From NCBI GenBank assembly GCA_029251065.1, contig JAQXEB010000134.1, positions 1 to 13,775 of the forward strand: a stretch of 13,775 nucleotides of DNA. Direction: 5' to 3'. This stretch comes from Luminiphilus sp. GTDB lineage: Bacteria > Pseudomonadota > Gammaproteobacteria > Pseudomonadales > Halieaceae. A program made the translations under genes and the position numbers. Below are positions 6,466 through 13,775 of the stretch, in pieces. Position 1 is the first letter of the stretch, and every line of letters starts with the position of its first letter. The notes beneath the pieces were generated by a model. That model worked only from the letters and a program-made list of their open reading frames with translations, was not told the origin of the DNA and made no database searches.

Positions 6466-7363
6466 GATTCTCCTCGGGAGCCGTCTCAGCAATAGGATTT
6501 AAAATACCGTCGTGGTCGCGTCGATGCGCACGACAAATCGAGAAATAGTCTTCGAGCGCCTGCTCGTCTTTTAGGTCGACCAGCTCACGGAGCATCGTCA
6601 TCTCAGCCTCAAACTGATCAATTGCAGCCAGCAGCGCTTGTCGGTTCGTCACCGCTATATCAGTCCACATTCGAGGGTCTGACCCTGCAATACGCGTCAT
6701 ATCACGGAGTGCGCCACCACCATGAATCATCGGGTCGGAAGCATCTCGCTCAAGCGCCCGGGTCAAAGCGTAAGCGACAACATGGGGCATGTGCGAACTG
6801 GCCGCCAATAGCGCGTCGTGTTGCTGTACCTCCATCGCTCGGATGTACGCCCCGGTTAACGCCCACATCGCCTCGATCTGGGCCACGGCGGCGGCTGCGG
6901 TATGAGGCAGCGGTGTAAGGATAACTTCCCGGCCGGTGAATAAACCTGGATCTGAATGTTCAACACCGCTGTGCTCAGAGCCGGCTATGGGGTGTCCGGG
7001 TACGAAATGTGGGTAATCGTGAGACACAGAATCAACCACATAACCTTTGATGCTGGCCAAGTCCGTAATAATGGGCTGATGCGTCGCCAACGCAAGCTTG
7101 CCAATAATTTCGCGCAGAATTGAAGCGGTCGCTGCAGGCGGTGCACCCACAACAATGACGTCTGCCTGCTCGATCACCTCGTCAAGTGCTAGGGAGTAAT
7201 CATCCACAACCCCCAACGCTCTGCCGCGCTTCAAACTCGCCTCACGTGGCCCCCAGGCAATCAGCTTACCGCGCCAGTTACTGCCACGCAGTGCGCGCGC
7301 CAGAGACCCAGATATGAGGCCTAGTCCAATGAAGGCAACCGTTCTCGCTTGAAATTGCGTCAT
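6455..7363 (-). CDS. tyrA: Prephenate (cyclohexadienyl) dehydrogenase
   Basis: This enzyme oxidatively decarboxylates prephenate (and possibly arogenate) with NAD(P)+ to 4-hydroxyphenylpyruvate on the way to tyrosine. It is 302 aa. The N-terminal Rossmann domain carries GLGLISGS (13-20), where Ser replaces the third Gly of the usual GLGLIGGS. The family signature HPIAGSEHSG lies at 124-133 with the catalytic His. The helical dimerisation domain carries SSHMPHVVAYAL and DMTRIAGSDPRMW. There is no chorismate mutase domain (unlike enteric TyrA) and no C-terminal ACT domain. Its ATG shares one base with the pheA stop (TGATG) and its end overlaps aroA. Substrate and cofactor preference cannot be fixed from sequence. 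The pseudomonad relatives are broad cyclohexadienyl dehydrogenases, which makes that the best guess. Confidence 0.95.
   Translation of the reverse strand: MTQFQARTVAFIGLGLISGSLARALRGSNWRGKLIAWGPREASLKRGRALGVVDDYSLALDEVIEQADVIVVGAPPAATASILREIIGKLALATHQPIITDLASIKGYVVDSVSHDYPHFVPGHPIAGSEHSGVEHSDPGLFTGREVILTPLPHTAAAAVAQIEAMWALTGAYIRAMEVQQHDALLAASSHMPHVVAYALTRALERDASDPMIHGGGALRDMTRIAGSDPRMWTDIAVTNRQALLAAIDQFEAEMTMLRELVDLKDEQALEDYFSICRAHRRDHDGILNPIAETAPEENHEV
6470..6475 (-). promoter_or_regulatory. aroA ribosome binding site inside tyrA
   Basis: GAGGAG lies 4 nt before the aroA ATG and within the last codons of tyrA. It decides the aroA start at 6465 over the upstream in-frame codon at 6492, and implies that aroA translation is coupled to termination on tyrA. 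Confidence 0.75.
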
Positions 7364-8457
7364 CAGATCGGTGCTTTTGGATAAGAGCCCAGTGGCTTGA
7401 GTAAGATGGAGTTTTCTTCAAGCGCCGACATCACTTCTCGCACGACAGCGTCCGAGTAATGTCCCTCAAACTCGATAAAGAACATGTAGGTCCACTTTTC
7501 CGTCTTAGAGGGCCTCGAATCGATTCGCGTGAGGCTAATGCCGCGCTCCTCAAACGGTCGAAGCAAATTTAAAAGTGCGCCAGGCCGGTTGCGGCTGGCA
7601 ATGAGAATTGACGACTTATCTGCACCACTTGCAGGGACCATCTCCCTGCCAACGACGAAGAAACGTGTGGTGTTGTGGGCAATATCCTGAATCGCTTCAG
7701 CAAGCTTGGCCAAACCGTAATTCTCAACCGCCAAATCCCCAGCGATTGCAGCAATACCCGGCTCACTCTGCGCACGCTGAGCCGCTTCACCATTACTGCG
7801 GCACACGTCTCTGGGAATTCCCGGTAAATTTGAATCGAGCCAATCTCTGCATTGGCCCAACGCCTGCTCGTGCCCGCAGACTGCCCGAATATCTGACATG
7901 CTTTGACCGGCAGACGCGATTAAATGGTGAACAACCGGAAGTTCAACCTCACCGATAATTTGCAAGGATGATTCGAGAAAGCAATCGAGCGTTTGACCGA
8001 CCATGCCCTCTGTTGAATTCTCTACCGGAACCACGGCCATATCGCAGGCGCGGTCCTCCGCTCGCCGAAAAACGTCGCGAATGGTGGGCTGCGGCTCCAA
8101 AATGGCAGATTGCCCAAAGTGCTTGAGTGCCGCGGCTTGTGAATAGGTGCCTACGGGGCCCAGGAACCCCACAGTCAGCGGGCGCTCCAAAGCAAGGCAA
8201 CTCGACATGATTTCACGAAAAATCCGCGCCGCCTGATCCGCAGAGAGGGGCCCAGGATTGCGCTCTTGAATGGCCCTCAAAATCTGAGCCTCACGCTCTG
8301 GACGATAAAAAAGCGCATCACCGTCTTGGCTCGCCGCCAACTTAATTTGTGCTACACGACGCGCGCACTCCGCTCTCGCGTTGATCAACTCGAGTAATTG
8401 CTGATCTATTGAATCGATATCCGTTCGAATGTCGGCTAACTGATCATCCGTCGCCAT
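7363..8457 (-). CDS. pheA: Bifunctional chorismate mutase / prephenate dehydratase (P-protein)
   Basis: The enzyme converts chorismate to prephenate and then phenylpyruvate for phenylalanine synthesis. It is 364 aa, close to other P-proteins. It has an AroQ chorismate mutase helix bundle (about 5-90) with active-site Arg11, Arg28 and Lys39, plus RPERE at 52-56. The dehydratase domain (about 95-270) carries GFLGPVGTYSQAA, VVPVENSTEG (142-151) and the catalytic TRF (264-266). An ACT regulatory domain (about 282-360) has GALLNLL (293-299) and DSRP (313-316), where E. coli has GAL and ESRP for phenylalanine feedback binding. The Glu-to-Asp change is conservative, so feedback inhibition is still expected. 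It starts 12 bp after serC and overlaps tyrA by one base. The aminotransferase gene that usually follows in pseudomonads is missing. Confidence 0.97.
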   Translation of the reverse strand: MATDDQLADIRTDIDSIDQQLLELINARAECARRVAQIKLAASQDGDALFYRPEREAQILRAIQERNPGPLSADQAARIFREIMSSCLALERPLTVGFLGPVGTYSQAAALKHFGQSAILEPQPTIRDVFRRAEDRACDMAVVPVENSTEGMVGQTLDCFLESSLQIIGEVELPVVHHLIASAGQSMSDIRAVCGHEQALGQCRDWLDSNLPGIPRDVCRSNGEAAQRAQSEPGIAAIAGDLAVENYGLAKLAEAIQDIAHNTTRFFVVGREMVPASGADKSSILIASRNRPGALLNLLRPFEERGISLTRIDSRPSKTEKWTYMFFIEFEGHYSDAVVREVMSALEENSILLKPLGSYPKAPI

Positions 8458-8469
8458 AGCAACTGGTCT

Positions 8470-9549
8470 CTATGTGTGCTCGTTTTCGAAACGATGCATG
8501 AAATCGCACAATGCATCAACGGAGGATTGTTCTACCGCGTTGTAAATACTGGCGCGCATACCGCCCACCGAGCGATGCCCTTTCAAATTCATCAGCCCCT
8601 CTGCCTCTGCCTGCTTGAGAAACTGCTTATCCAGCGTGTCGTCCGCAAGCGTGAAGGGTACGTTCATTAACGACCGATACCGAAGGTCTACCGGGTTACT
8701 GTAAAAGTCACTGGCATCGATAGTGCCGTAAAGCGTTTGAGCCTTTCGCTGATTCGCTTGGTGCATAGCGGTGAGACCGCCACGCGCTTCGATCCACTCA
8801 AAGACGAGTCCCGACAGATAAATTCCGAATGTGGGCGGTGTGTTGTACATGGAGTCGCTGTCCGCCGCGACTTTCCAGTGCAGCATGGCGGGAATGTCAG
8901 ACCGCGCACGGTCCAAAAGGTCTCGACGCACAATCACAATACACAGTCCCGCGGGACCAATATTTTTTTGGGCACCGGCGTAAATAACGCCAAACCGGTC
9001 AACATCTAGCGGCCGTGACAAAATAGTTGACGACATGTCAGCCACCAAAGGCGAGGCGCTTTGGGGAACATAATCGAACTCAAGCCCGCCGATCGTCTCA
9101 TTGGGACAGTAGTGCAAATAGGCTGCGTCGTCGGAGGTCGACCAGTCAGCCCGGTCTTGAACCGTCGTAAAATTTGACGCCTCAGAGCTTGAGGCGACGT
9201 TCACATTAACCAGACGCCGCCCCTCTGCGAGGGCCTTCTTGGACCATTGCCCCGTCACCACCTGATCGACGGTGTCTCCTTTGTCTGACAAATTAAGCGG
9301 CACCGACGCAAATTGCTGAGAAGCCCCACCTTGCTGGAAGAGCACCGCGTAGTCGTCGCTGATATTCAATAAGCGGCGAAGCCCTGCTTCTGCGCGCTCG
9401 GCGACACCGACAAACTCAGGACTGCGATGACTGAGCTCCATAATCGAGGCGCCGGCACCGTGCCAATCGAGCATTTCGCCCTGAGCACGCTCCAACACGT
9501 CTACGGGAAGCGCCGCAGGCCCCGCACAAAAATTGTGAACTCTACTCAC
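8470..9549 (-). CDS. serC: Phosphoserine aminotransferase
   Basis: This PLP enzyme transfers the amino group of glutamate to 3-phosphohydroxypyruvate for serine, and acts on the equivalent 4-carbon acid in pyridoxal phosphate synthesis. It is 359 aa, the family's normal length. Motifs are the N-terminal NFCAGPAALP, the PLP phosphate-binding FQQGGASQQF (71-80), HYCPNETIGG (146-155), and GAQKNIGPAG with Schiff-base Lys195. The start is a GTG at 9549 that overlaps the gyrA stop as GTGA (9546-9549). No in-frame ATG exists near enough to keep the conserved N-terminus, so GTG is well supported. Expression is therefore likely coupled to gyrA translation. Confidence 0.97.
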   Translation of the reverse strand: MSRVHNFCAGPAALPVDVLERAQGEMLDWHGAGASIMELSHRSPEFVGVAERAEAGLRRLLNISDDYAVLFQQGGASQQFASVPLNLSDKGDTVDQVVTGQWSKKALAEGRRLVNVNVASSSEASNFTTVQDRADWSTSDDAAYLHYCPNETIGGLEFDYVPQSASPLVADMSSTILSRPLDVDRFGVIYAGAQKNIGPAGLCIVIVRRDLLDRARSDIPAMLHWKVAADSDSMYNTPPTFGIYLSGLVFEWIEARGGLTAMHQANQRKAQTLYGTIDASDFYSNPVDLRYRSLMNVPFTLADDTLDKQFLKQAEAEGLMNLKGHRSVGGMRASIYNAVEQSSVDALCDFMHRFENEHT

Positions 9550-12188
9550 TCTTGCGTCTCGTCACTGCCGCTATCGACACTGTCCTCAGCCACAGGGTCA
9601 GCCACAACAGGGTCGGCCACAACCGCCTCAGCCGGCTCTGCGACAATGTCATCCTCCGCAATACGACTCACACTCACCAGTGCTTCGCCGTCACGGGTGC
9701 GAATGACTCTGACGCCTTGGGTATTTCGACCCAAGAGACTCACCTCATCGACACGAGTCCGCACGGCGGTGCCCTGGTTAGAAATGAGCATCATCTCGTC
9801 GCCGTCCCACACCTGAACCGCACCAACCAGTGATCCGTTTCGATCAGAGGTCGACATGGCAATAACGCCTTTCCCGCCTCTACCTTTCGCAGGGAATTCG
9901 TCATTTTCAGTGCGCTTACCATAGCCGTGCTCAGTCACCGTCAGAATTCGGCCTGCCACCTTCGGAACAATCAGGGAAATCAGTTTGTGCCCTGCGGCAA
10001 GATTAATACCCCGCACGCCGCGAGCTGTTCGACCCATGGCTCGAACTTGAGACTCATTAAAGCGTGTGGCCTTGCCCTCTGACGAAAACAACATAATGTC
10101 GCTTTCGCCGTCGGTAATCGCCGTGCCGATCAACACATCGCCTTCGTCCAGCTCAATCGCTCGCAACCCTACGCTGCGCTGTCGCGCAAACTGAGTCGCA
10201 GCCGTTTTCTTGACCGTCCCGTTCTCAGTCGCCATAAAGACGTACTGATCCTCGTCGTAGCCCTCAATCGGCAAAATCGAAGTAATACGCTCCCCTTCAT
10301 CGAGCGGAAGCAAGTTGACCATCGGTCTTCCGCGCGCATTCCGACTCGCCAATGGAATGTGGAACACCTTTAACCAATACACTTTTCCAAGATTTGAAAA
10401 GCACAACACCGTGGCGTGAGTGCTCGCAATCAGCAGATGCTCGACAAAGTCCTCGTCCTTGACTGCAGTGGCGCTTCGCCCAGTACCGCCTCGTCGCTGA
10501 GCCTGATAGTCCGTTAACGACTGTGTTTTGGCATAGCCTTGGTGAGAAATCGTGACAACACGATCTTCTTCTGTAATGAGGTCCTCGACCGTCAGGTCGT
10601 GTGCCGAGTCGGTGATTTCCGTCAGTCGCTCATCGCCAAAGTCTTCCACCAGCTCTTCAAGCTCTGCACGTATCACTGTACGCAATCGATCGGGATCGCC
10701 CAAAATATCGAGCAAGTCCGCAATTTCGGCCACTTTATCGGCGTATTCTTGAAGCAACTTCTCATGCTCCAGACCGGTCAAGCGATTCAGTCGAAGTTCA
10801 AGAATGGCCTGTGCCTGAGCCGGTGACAGATGATACTCACCCTCAATTAACCCAAAGTCACCTTCCAGATCTTCGGGGCGACACGCCGCATCGCCAGCCC
10901 GCTCAAGCATGGCTGTGACGTCACCAGGCGCCCACGCCGACGCCACCAAACGCTCGCGCGCATCGGCCGCAGTGGGTGATGTCTTTATCAGCTCAATAAT
11001 GGCGTCAATGTTGGCCAAGGCGACGGCCAAGCCTTCTAATACGTGGCCTCTCTCTCGCGCCTTACGCAATAAGAACAGTGTTCGTCGCGTCACAACCTCA
11101 CGTCTGTGGCGAACAAATGCCTCAATAATTTCTTTCAAATTGAGTAATTTCGGCTGCCCGTCAACCAACGCCACCATGTTGATACCGACAACGGCCTGAA
11201 GCTGGGTCTGTGCGTAGAGATTATTCAGCACCACGTCACCGACCTCGCCGCGCCGCAGCTCAATTACCACGCGCAGTCCATCTTTGTCGGACTCGTCGCG
11301 AAGCTCTGTAATGCCCTCAATTTTCTTTTCTTTTACCAGTTCTGCTATTCGCTCAAGCAGCTTTGATTTATTCAGCTGGTAGGGAATTTCATGGATGATA
11401 ATCGTGTCTTTACCCTTCGAATCATCGGTAATGACTTCCGCCTTTGCGCGCACATAAATACGCCCCCGACCCGTGCGGTACGCCTGAATAATACCGGCTC
11501 GACCGGTAATAATTCCCGCTGTGGGGAAGTCTGGCCCGGGGATGTAGCGAATCAACTCATCAATGCTGATTTCAGGGTTCTCAAGTACTGCAAGGCATCC
11601 GGCAACAACCTCGCGCATATTGTGCGGTGGAATATTTGTTGCCATGCCCACCGCAATGCCGGCAGAACCGTTAATCAACAGGTTTGGAGCACGCGTTGGA
11701 AGTACAACGGGGATGTGTTCCGTGCCGTCGTAGTTTTCCGCAAAATCGACCGTTTCTTTCTCAAGGTCAGCGAGCAGCGAATGGGCCAGCTTGGCCATTC
11801 GAATCTCGGTGTATCGCATTGCAGCAGCAGAGTCGCCATCGATCGAGCCAAAATTACCTTGGCCGTCGACCAGCGGGTAACGCAATGAAAATGTCTGAGC
11901 CATACGCACAATCGTGTCGTAGACCGCAGAATCACCGTGAGGGTGGTACTTACCAATCACGTCACCCACGACACGCGCAGACTTTTTGTACGCCTTGTTC
12001 CAGTCGTTGTTCAACTCGTTCATGGCAAACAAGACCCGCCTGTGGACAGGCTTGAGGCCGTCTCGCACGTCGGGCAGTGCTCGCCCGACGATAACGCTCA
12101 TCGCATATTCCATGTAGGATTGCTTGAGTTCGTCCTCGATATTAATTGGGTATACTTCTTTCGCTAAATCTTGCTGCTGATCTGACAT
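9546..12188 (-). CDS. gyrA: DNA gyrase subunit A
   Basis: This is the DNA breakage-rejoining subunit of gyrase (A2B2), which introduces negative supercoils. It is 880 aa (E. coli 875). The N-terminal winged-helix/tower region holds the catalytic Tyr126 in AAAMRYTEIR. The quinolone-resistance region YHPHGDSAVYDT (81-92) has Ser87 and Asp91, the wild-type residues equivalent to E. coli Ser83 and Asp87. The C-terminal beta-pinwheel begins at the GyrA-box, which reads QRRGGTG (564-570) instead of QRRGG(K/R)G, so Thr replaces the basic residue. The protein ends in a 37-residue acidic tail (844-880) with 13 Asp/Glu, no Lys/Arg, and a VVADP tandem repeat. No clear Shine-Dalgarno precedes the ATG. 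It heads the minus-strand block and its stop overlaps serC. Confidence 0.98.
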   Translation of the reverse strand: MSDQQQDLAKEVYPINIEDELKQSYMEYAMSVIVGRALPDVRDGLKPVHRRVLFAMNELNNDWNKAYKKSARVVGDVIGKYHPHGDSAVYDTIVRMAQTFSLRYPLVDGQGNFGSIDGDSAAAMRYTEIRMAKLAHSLLADLEKETVDFAENYDGTEHIPVVLPTRAPNLLINGSAGIAVGMATNIPPHNMREVVAGCLAVLENPEISIDELIRYIPGPDFPTAGIITGRAGIIQAYRTGRGRIYVRAKAEVITDDSKGKDTIIIHEIPYQLNKSKLLERIAELVKEKKIEGITELRDESDKDGLRVVIELRRGEVGDVVLNNLYAQTQLQAVVGINMVALVDGQPKLLNLKEIIEAFVRHRREVVTRRTLFLLRKARERGHVLEGLAVALANIDAIIELIKTSPTAADARERLVASAWAPGDVTAMLERAGDAACRPEDLEGDFGLIEGEYHLSPAQAQAILELRLNRLTGLEHEKLLQEYADKVAEIADLLDILGDPDRLRTVIRAELEELVEDFGDERLTEITDSAHDLTVEDLITEEDRVVTISHQGYAKTQSLTDYQAQRRGGTGRSATAVKDEDFVEHLLIASTHATVLCFSNLGKVYWLKVFHIPLASRNARGRPMVNLLPLDEGERITSILPIEGYDEDQYVFMATENGTVKKTAATQFARQRSVGLRAIELDEGDVLIGTAITDGESDIMLFSSEGKATRFNESQVRAMGRTARGVRGINLAAGHKLISLIVPKVAGRILTVTEHGYGKRTENDEFPAKGRGGKGVIAMSTSDRNGSLVGAVQVWDGDEMMLISNQGTAVRTRVDEVSLLGRNTQGVRVIRTRDGEALVSVSRIAEDDIVAEPAEAVVADPVVADPVAEDSVDSGSDETQE
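9549..9659 (-). repeat. Acidic GyrA C-terminal tail with internal repeat
   Basis: The last 37 codons of gyrA encode a low-complexity acidic tail. The 15-nt unit for VVADP occurs twice in tandem and is followed by a degenerate third copy (VAEDS). On the plus strand this is seen as near-repeats of GGGTCGGCCACAAC between about 9590 and 9630. The E. coli GyrA tail is also acidic and modulates supercoiling, so a regulatory role is plausible. Confidence 0.6.
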
Positions 12189-12311
12189 CCGATGACTTTT
12201 TTGATGACGGGAGTGCCGCCAAAACCTGGCCGTGAATAAGCTGTAAATACTATCAAATTCAGCCTGTTAAGGCTACGTTTAGCGACGCTCAATATTAGGA
12301 GCTACAGATCC
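12189..12311. promoter_or_regulatory. Divergent gyrA / mtaD intergenic region
   Basis: This 123-bp spacer must hold the promoters for gyrA (minus) and mtaD (plus), unless they lie inside genes. Visible items are a direct repeat GATGAC-TTTTTT-GATGAC (12191-12208) just upstream of the gyrA start, and a small inverted repeat AGCCT-GTTA-AGGCT (12261-12274) at the centre. AT-rich sequence (12241-12260) could hold a -10 for either direction. A weak minus-strand pair, TTAACA (12265-12270) with TTTACA 17 nt on, matches consensus poorly, and no assignment is made. AGGAG at 12297-12301 serves mtaD. Confidence 0.4.
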
Positions 12312-13622
12312 ATGACATCAGTGAATTTTGCGGTTCACGCAGACACGATAATTCCCGTTTCAGGAACGCAATCCGTTCTGAACAATTACAGCATCGTGGT
12401 GCAAGACGGCTTGATCAAACAGCTGCTACCCAGCACTGAAGCCCGACAACTCAAGGACCTAGACCATGTGGAGTTGCCGGGTCATGTCCTCATGCCAGGC
12501 CTTGTAAATGCGCATGGGCACGCTGCGATGACCCTGCTTCGCGGCTACGCAGACGACATGCCTCTGTCCGCTTGGCTGAACGATAAAATTTGGCCGCTCG
12601 AAAGTCAGTGGGTCTCAAGCGAATTTGTCAGTGACGGTACCGACTTAGCCGCGGCCGAAATGCTGCTCAGTGGCATCACCACGAGCAGCGACATGTATTT
12701 TTTTCCCGACGTGAGCGCGCGAAGACTGCGCGCAGCGGGTCTGCGGACACAGCTCGTTTTCCCCGTCATGGACATACCTACCGCTTGGGCCGCCGACGCC
12801 CGCGAATACCTCGATAAGGGCTTGGCACTCAACGATCACTTTAAACACGACGATCTCGTCGACATTGGATTTGGTCCTCATTCAACCTATTCGGTCGATG
12901 AAAGCCTGCTGTCTCAAACCGCCATGCTCGCCAATGAGCTGGACGCCGTCGTCCAAATTCACCTTCACGAAACAGCCGCTGAAGTCCTGTCTCACGTCGA
13001 GGCCACGGGCGAACGCCCCGTCGACTTGCTGGCTCGCATTGGCCTCCTTGGCCCCCGGACTCAATGCGTCCACATGACCGCGGTTGGCAATCAGGACATC
13101 GAAACCGTCGCCCAGTACGGTGCCCATGTCATTCACTGCCCTCGATCGAACATGAAGCTAGCCTCCGGTACCTGTCCAGTAAAAAAGTTCAAGGACGCGG
13201 GCGTCAACGTAGCGTTGGGCACCGATGGCGCGGCCAGCAACAACAAATTGAACGGCTTGGCAGAAATGCAGGCCGCGTCCTTATTGGCCAAGCTTGAAAG
13301 TAAGGACCCGACGGCGATGTCGGCACGAGACACGATTCAAATGGCCACACTCGACGGCGCTCGTGCTTTGGGCCTGGATCATGTCACCGGCAGCTTAGAG
13401 CCGGGGAAGTCTGCCGACTTCATTGCCTTAGATTTCACACACCTTGGAATGGAACCCAATCATCAAATTGAGTCCAATCTTGTGTACGCCAACTTGGGGT
13501 CCGAAGTCACCTGGAGCTGGATCGCGGGCAAAAACGTGGTCAAAAACCGACAGCTGCAAACTCTGGACAGCGACGCGTTACACCACAAAGCCGCCGCATG
13601 GCGCGGTAAACTCTCGCCATAG
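12312..13622 (+). CDS. mtaD: 5-methylthioadenosine / S-adenosylhomocysteine deaminase family amidohydrolase
   Basis: This cytoplasmic amidohydrolase of the TRZ/ATZ-MtaD type deaminates 5'-methylthioadenosine (and often S-adenosylhomocysteine or adenosine) to the inosine analogue. It is 436 aa. The metal site is visible: His68 and His70 in NAHGHAAM, His217 in IHLHET with Glu220, and Asp305 in ALGTDGAASN. GPHSTYS (188-194) and HCPRSNMKLASG (275-286) are family substrate-pocket segments. The last part (SLEPGKSADF) is the composite-domain strand of the superfamily. AGGAG sits 10 nt before the ATG. In P. aeruginosa the proven MTA deaminase lies in the same place, between the gyrA/mtnA region and ubiG, which supports the call. 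Here mtnA is missing from between gyrA and mtaD. Exact substrate preference is inferred. Confidence 0.88.
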   Translation: MTSVNFAVHADTIIPVSGTQSVLNNYSIVVQDGLIKQLLPSTEARQLKDLDHVELPGHVLMPGLVNAHGHAAMTLLRGYADDMPLSAWLNDKIWPLESQWVSSEFVSDGTDLAAAEMLLSGITTSSDMYFFPDVSARRLRAAGLRTQLVFPVMDIPTAWAADAREYLDKGLALNDHFKHDDLVDIGFGPHSTYSVDESLLSQTAMLANELDAVVQIHLHETAAEVLSHVEATGERPVDLLARIGLLGPRTQCVHMTAVGNQDIETVAQYGAHVIHCPRSNMKLASGTCPVKKFKDAGVNVALGTDGAASNNKLNGLAEMQAASLLAKLESKDPTAMSARDTIQMATLDGARALGLDHVTGSLEPGKSADFIALDFTHLGMEPNHQIESNLVYANLGSEVTWSWIAGKNVVKNRQLQTLDSDALHHKAAAWRGKLSP

Positions 13623-13671
13623 GCTAGACGAAGCCGTCTTGCACCCATCAGACCTAACAGTTGAGCATACG

Positions 13672-13775
13672 ATGACACACAGCAATGTAGACCCCGATGA
13701 AATCGCGAAATTCGAAGCCCTGGCCTCGCGGTGGTGGGACGAAAACAGTGAATTCAAGCCGCTGCACGATATTAA
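13672..13775 (+). CDS. ubiG: Ubiquinone biosynthesis O-methyltransferase, partial (5' end only)
   Basis: Only the first 34 complete codons are in the window. They read VDPDEIAKFEALASRWWDEN followed by SEFKPLHDI, the conserved N-terminal helix of UbiG (E. coli has EIAKFEAVASRWWD and EFKPLHRIN). The enzyme performs the two O-methylation steps of ubiquinone synthesis with SAM; the SAM-binding motifs lie beyond the edge. The ATG at 13672 has a weak GAG 7 nt upstream. The 49-bp gap after mtaD shows no terminator, so the two genes are probably co-transcribed, as in pseudomonads. Confidence 0.93.
   Translation, partial: MTHSNVDPDEIAKFEALASRWWDENSEFKPLHDI

Noticed and set aside
6466..6492. N-terminal extension of aroA to 6492
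   Set aside because: The ATG at 6465 has an ideal GAGGAG site, and the added residues are a frame-shifted reading of the tyrA end.
11391..11888. 165-aa plus-strand open frame inside gyrA
   Set aside because: It is antisense to the conserved gyrase core and has no recognisable domain or translation signal, so it is a shadow frame.
11916..11933. Quinolone-resistance mutation in gyrA
   Set aside because: Ser87 and Asp91, equivalent to E. coli Ser83 and Asp87, are both wild type, so no resistance is predicted from this gene.
12261..12274. AGCCT-GTTA-AGGCT inverted repeat as a terminator or operator
   Set aside because: The stem is only 5 bp and is not followed by a T-run on either strand. It matches no operator I know, so it is noted only as part of the intergenic region.

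Overview
The window is a chromosomal segment of a gammaproteobacterium. The gene order gyrA-serC-pheA-tyrA-aroA-cmk-rpsA on the minus strand, with a divergent mtaD-ubiG pair on the plus strand, matches the layout known from pseudomonads and related orders. Moderate GC content and protein sequences that resemble but do not equal Pseudomonas suggest a marine lineage such as the OM60/NOR5 (Halieaceae), SAR92 or Cellvibrio-type groups. That placement is an inference, because no rRNA gene is present.

Layout. Positions 1-2613 (minus) hold a tight three-gene unit, in transcription order: an outer-membrane porin, a very small PstS-like periplasmic binding protein, and a membrane histidine kinase cut by the left edge. 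A perfect hairpin terminator at 2659-2683 separates this unit from the housekeeping block. Positions 2709-12188 (minus) hold gyrA, serC, pheA, tyrA, aroA, cmk and rpsA. Junctions are overlapping or nearly so (gyrA/serC 4 bp, pheA/tyrA 1 bp, tyrA/aroA 11 bp) except for a 94-bp leader before rpsA. A 123-bp divergent spacer (12189-12311) separates gyrA from mtaD, which is followed by the first 104 bp of ubiG.

How the genes fit together. serC, pheA, tyrA and aroA cover serine/PLP biosynthesis and the end of the shikimate pathway through to phenylpyruvate and hydroxyphenylpyruvate. cmk and rpsA add nucleotide metabolism and translation initiation, and gyrA at the head adds supercoiling. This is the 'mixed-function supraoperon' described in pseudomonads. 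The usual hisC-type aminotransferase between pheA and tyrA is absent, as are ihfB after rpsA and mtnA beside mtaD.

Most of the window is ordinary conserved chromosome, and I do not see a clearly new defence, mobile or biosynthetic system. The best candidate for something less described is the porin / mini binding protein / histidine kinase unit, whose porin carries a striking histidine-rich segment. Smaller points of interest are a Thr in the GyrA-box, a repeat-containing acidic GyrA tail, a CP4-like class II AroA, and gene starts without a visible Shine-Dalgarno. No tRNA, rRNA, CRISPR, insertion sequence or attachment site was seen, and no stretch longer than about 125 bp lacks a gene.
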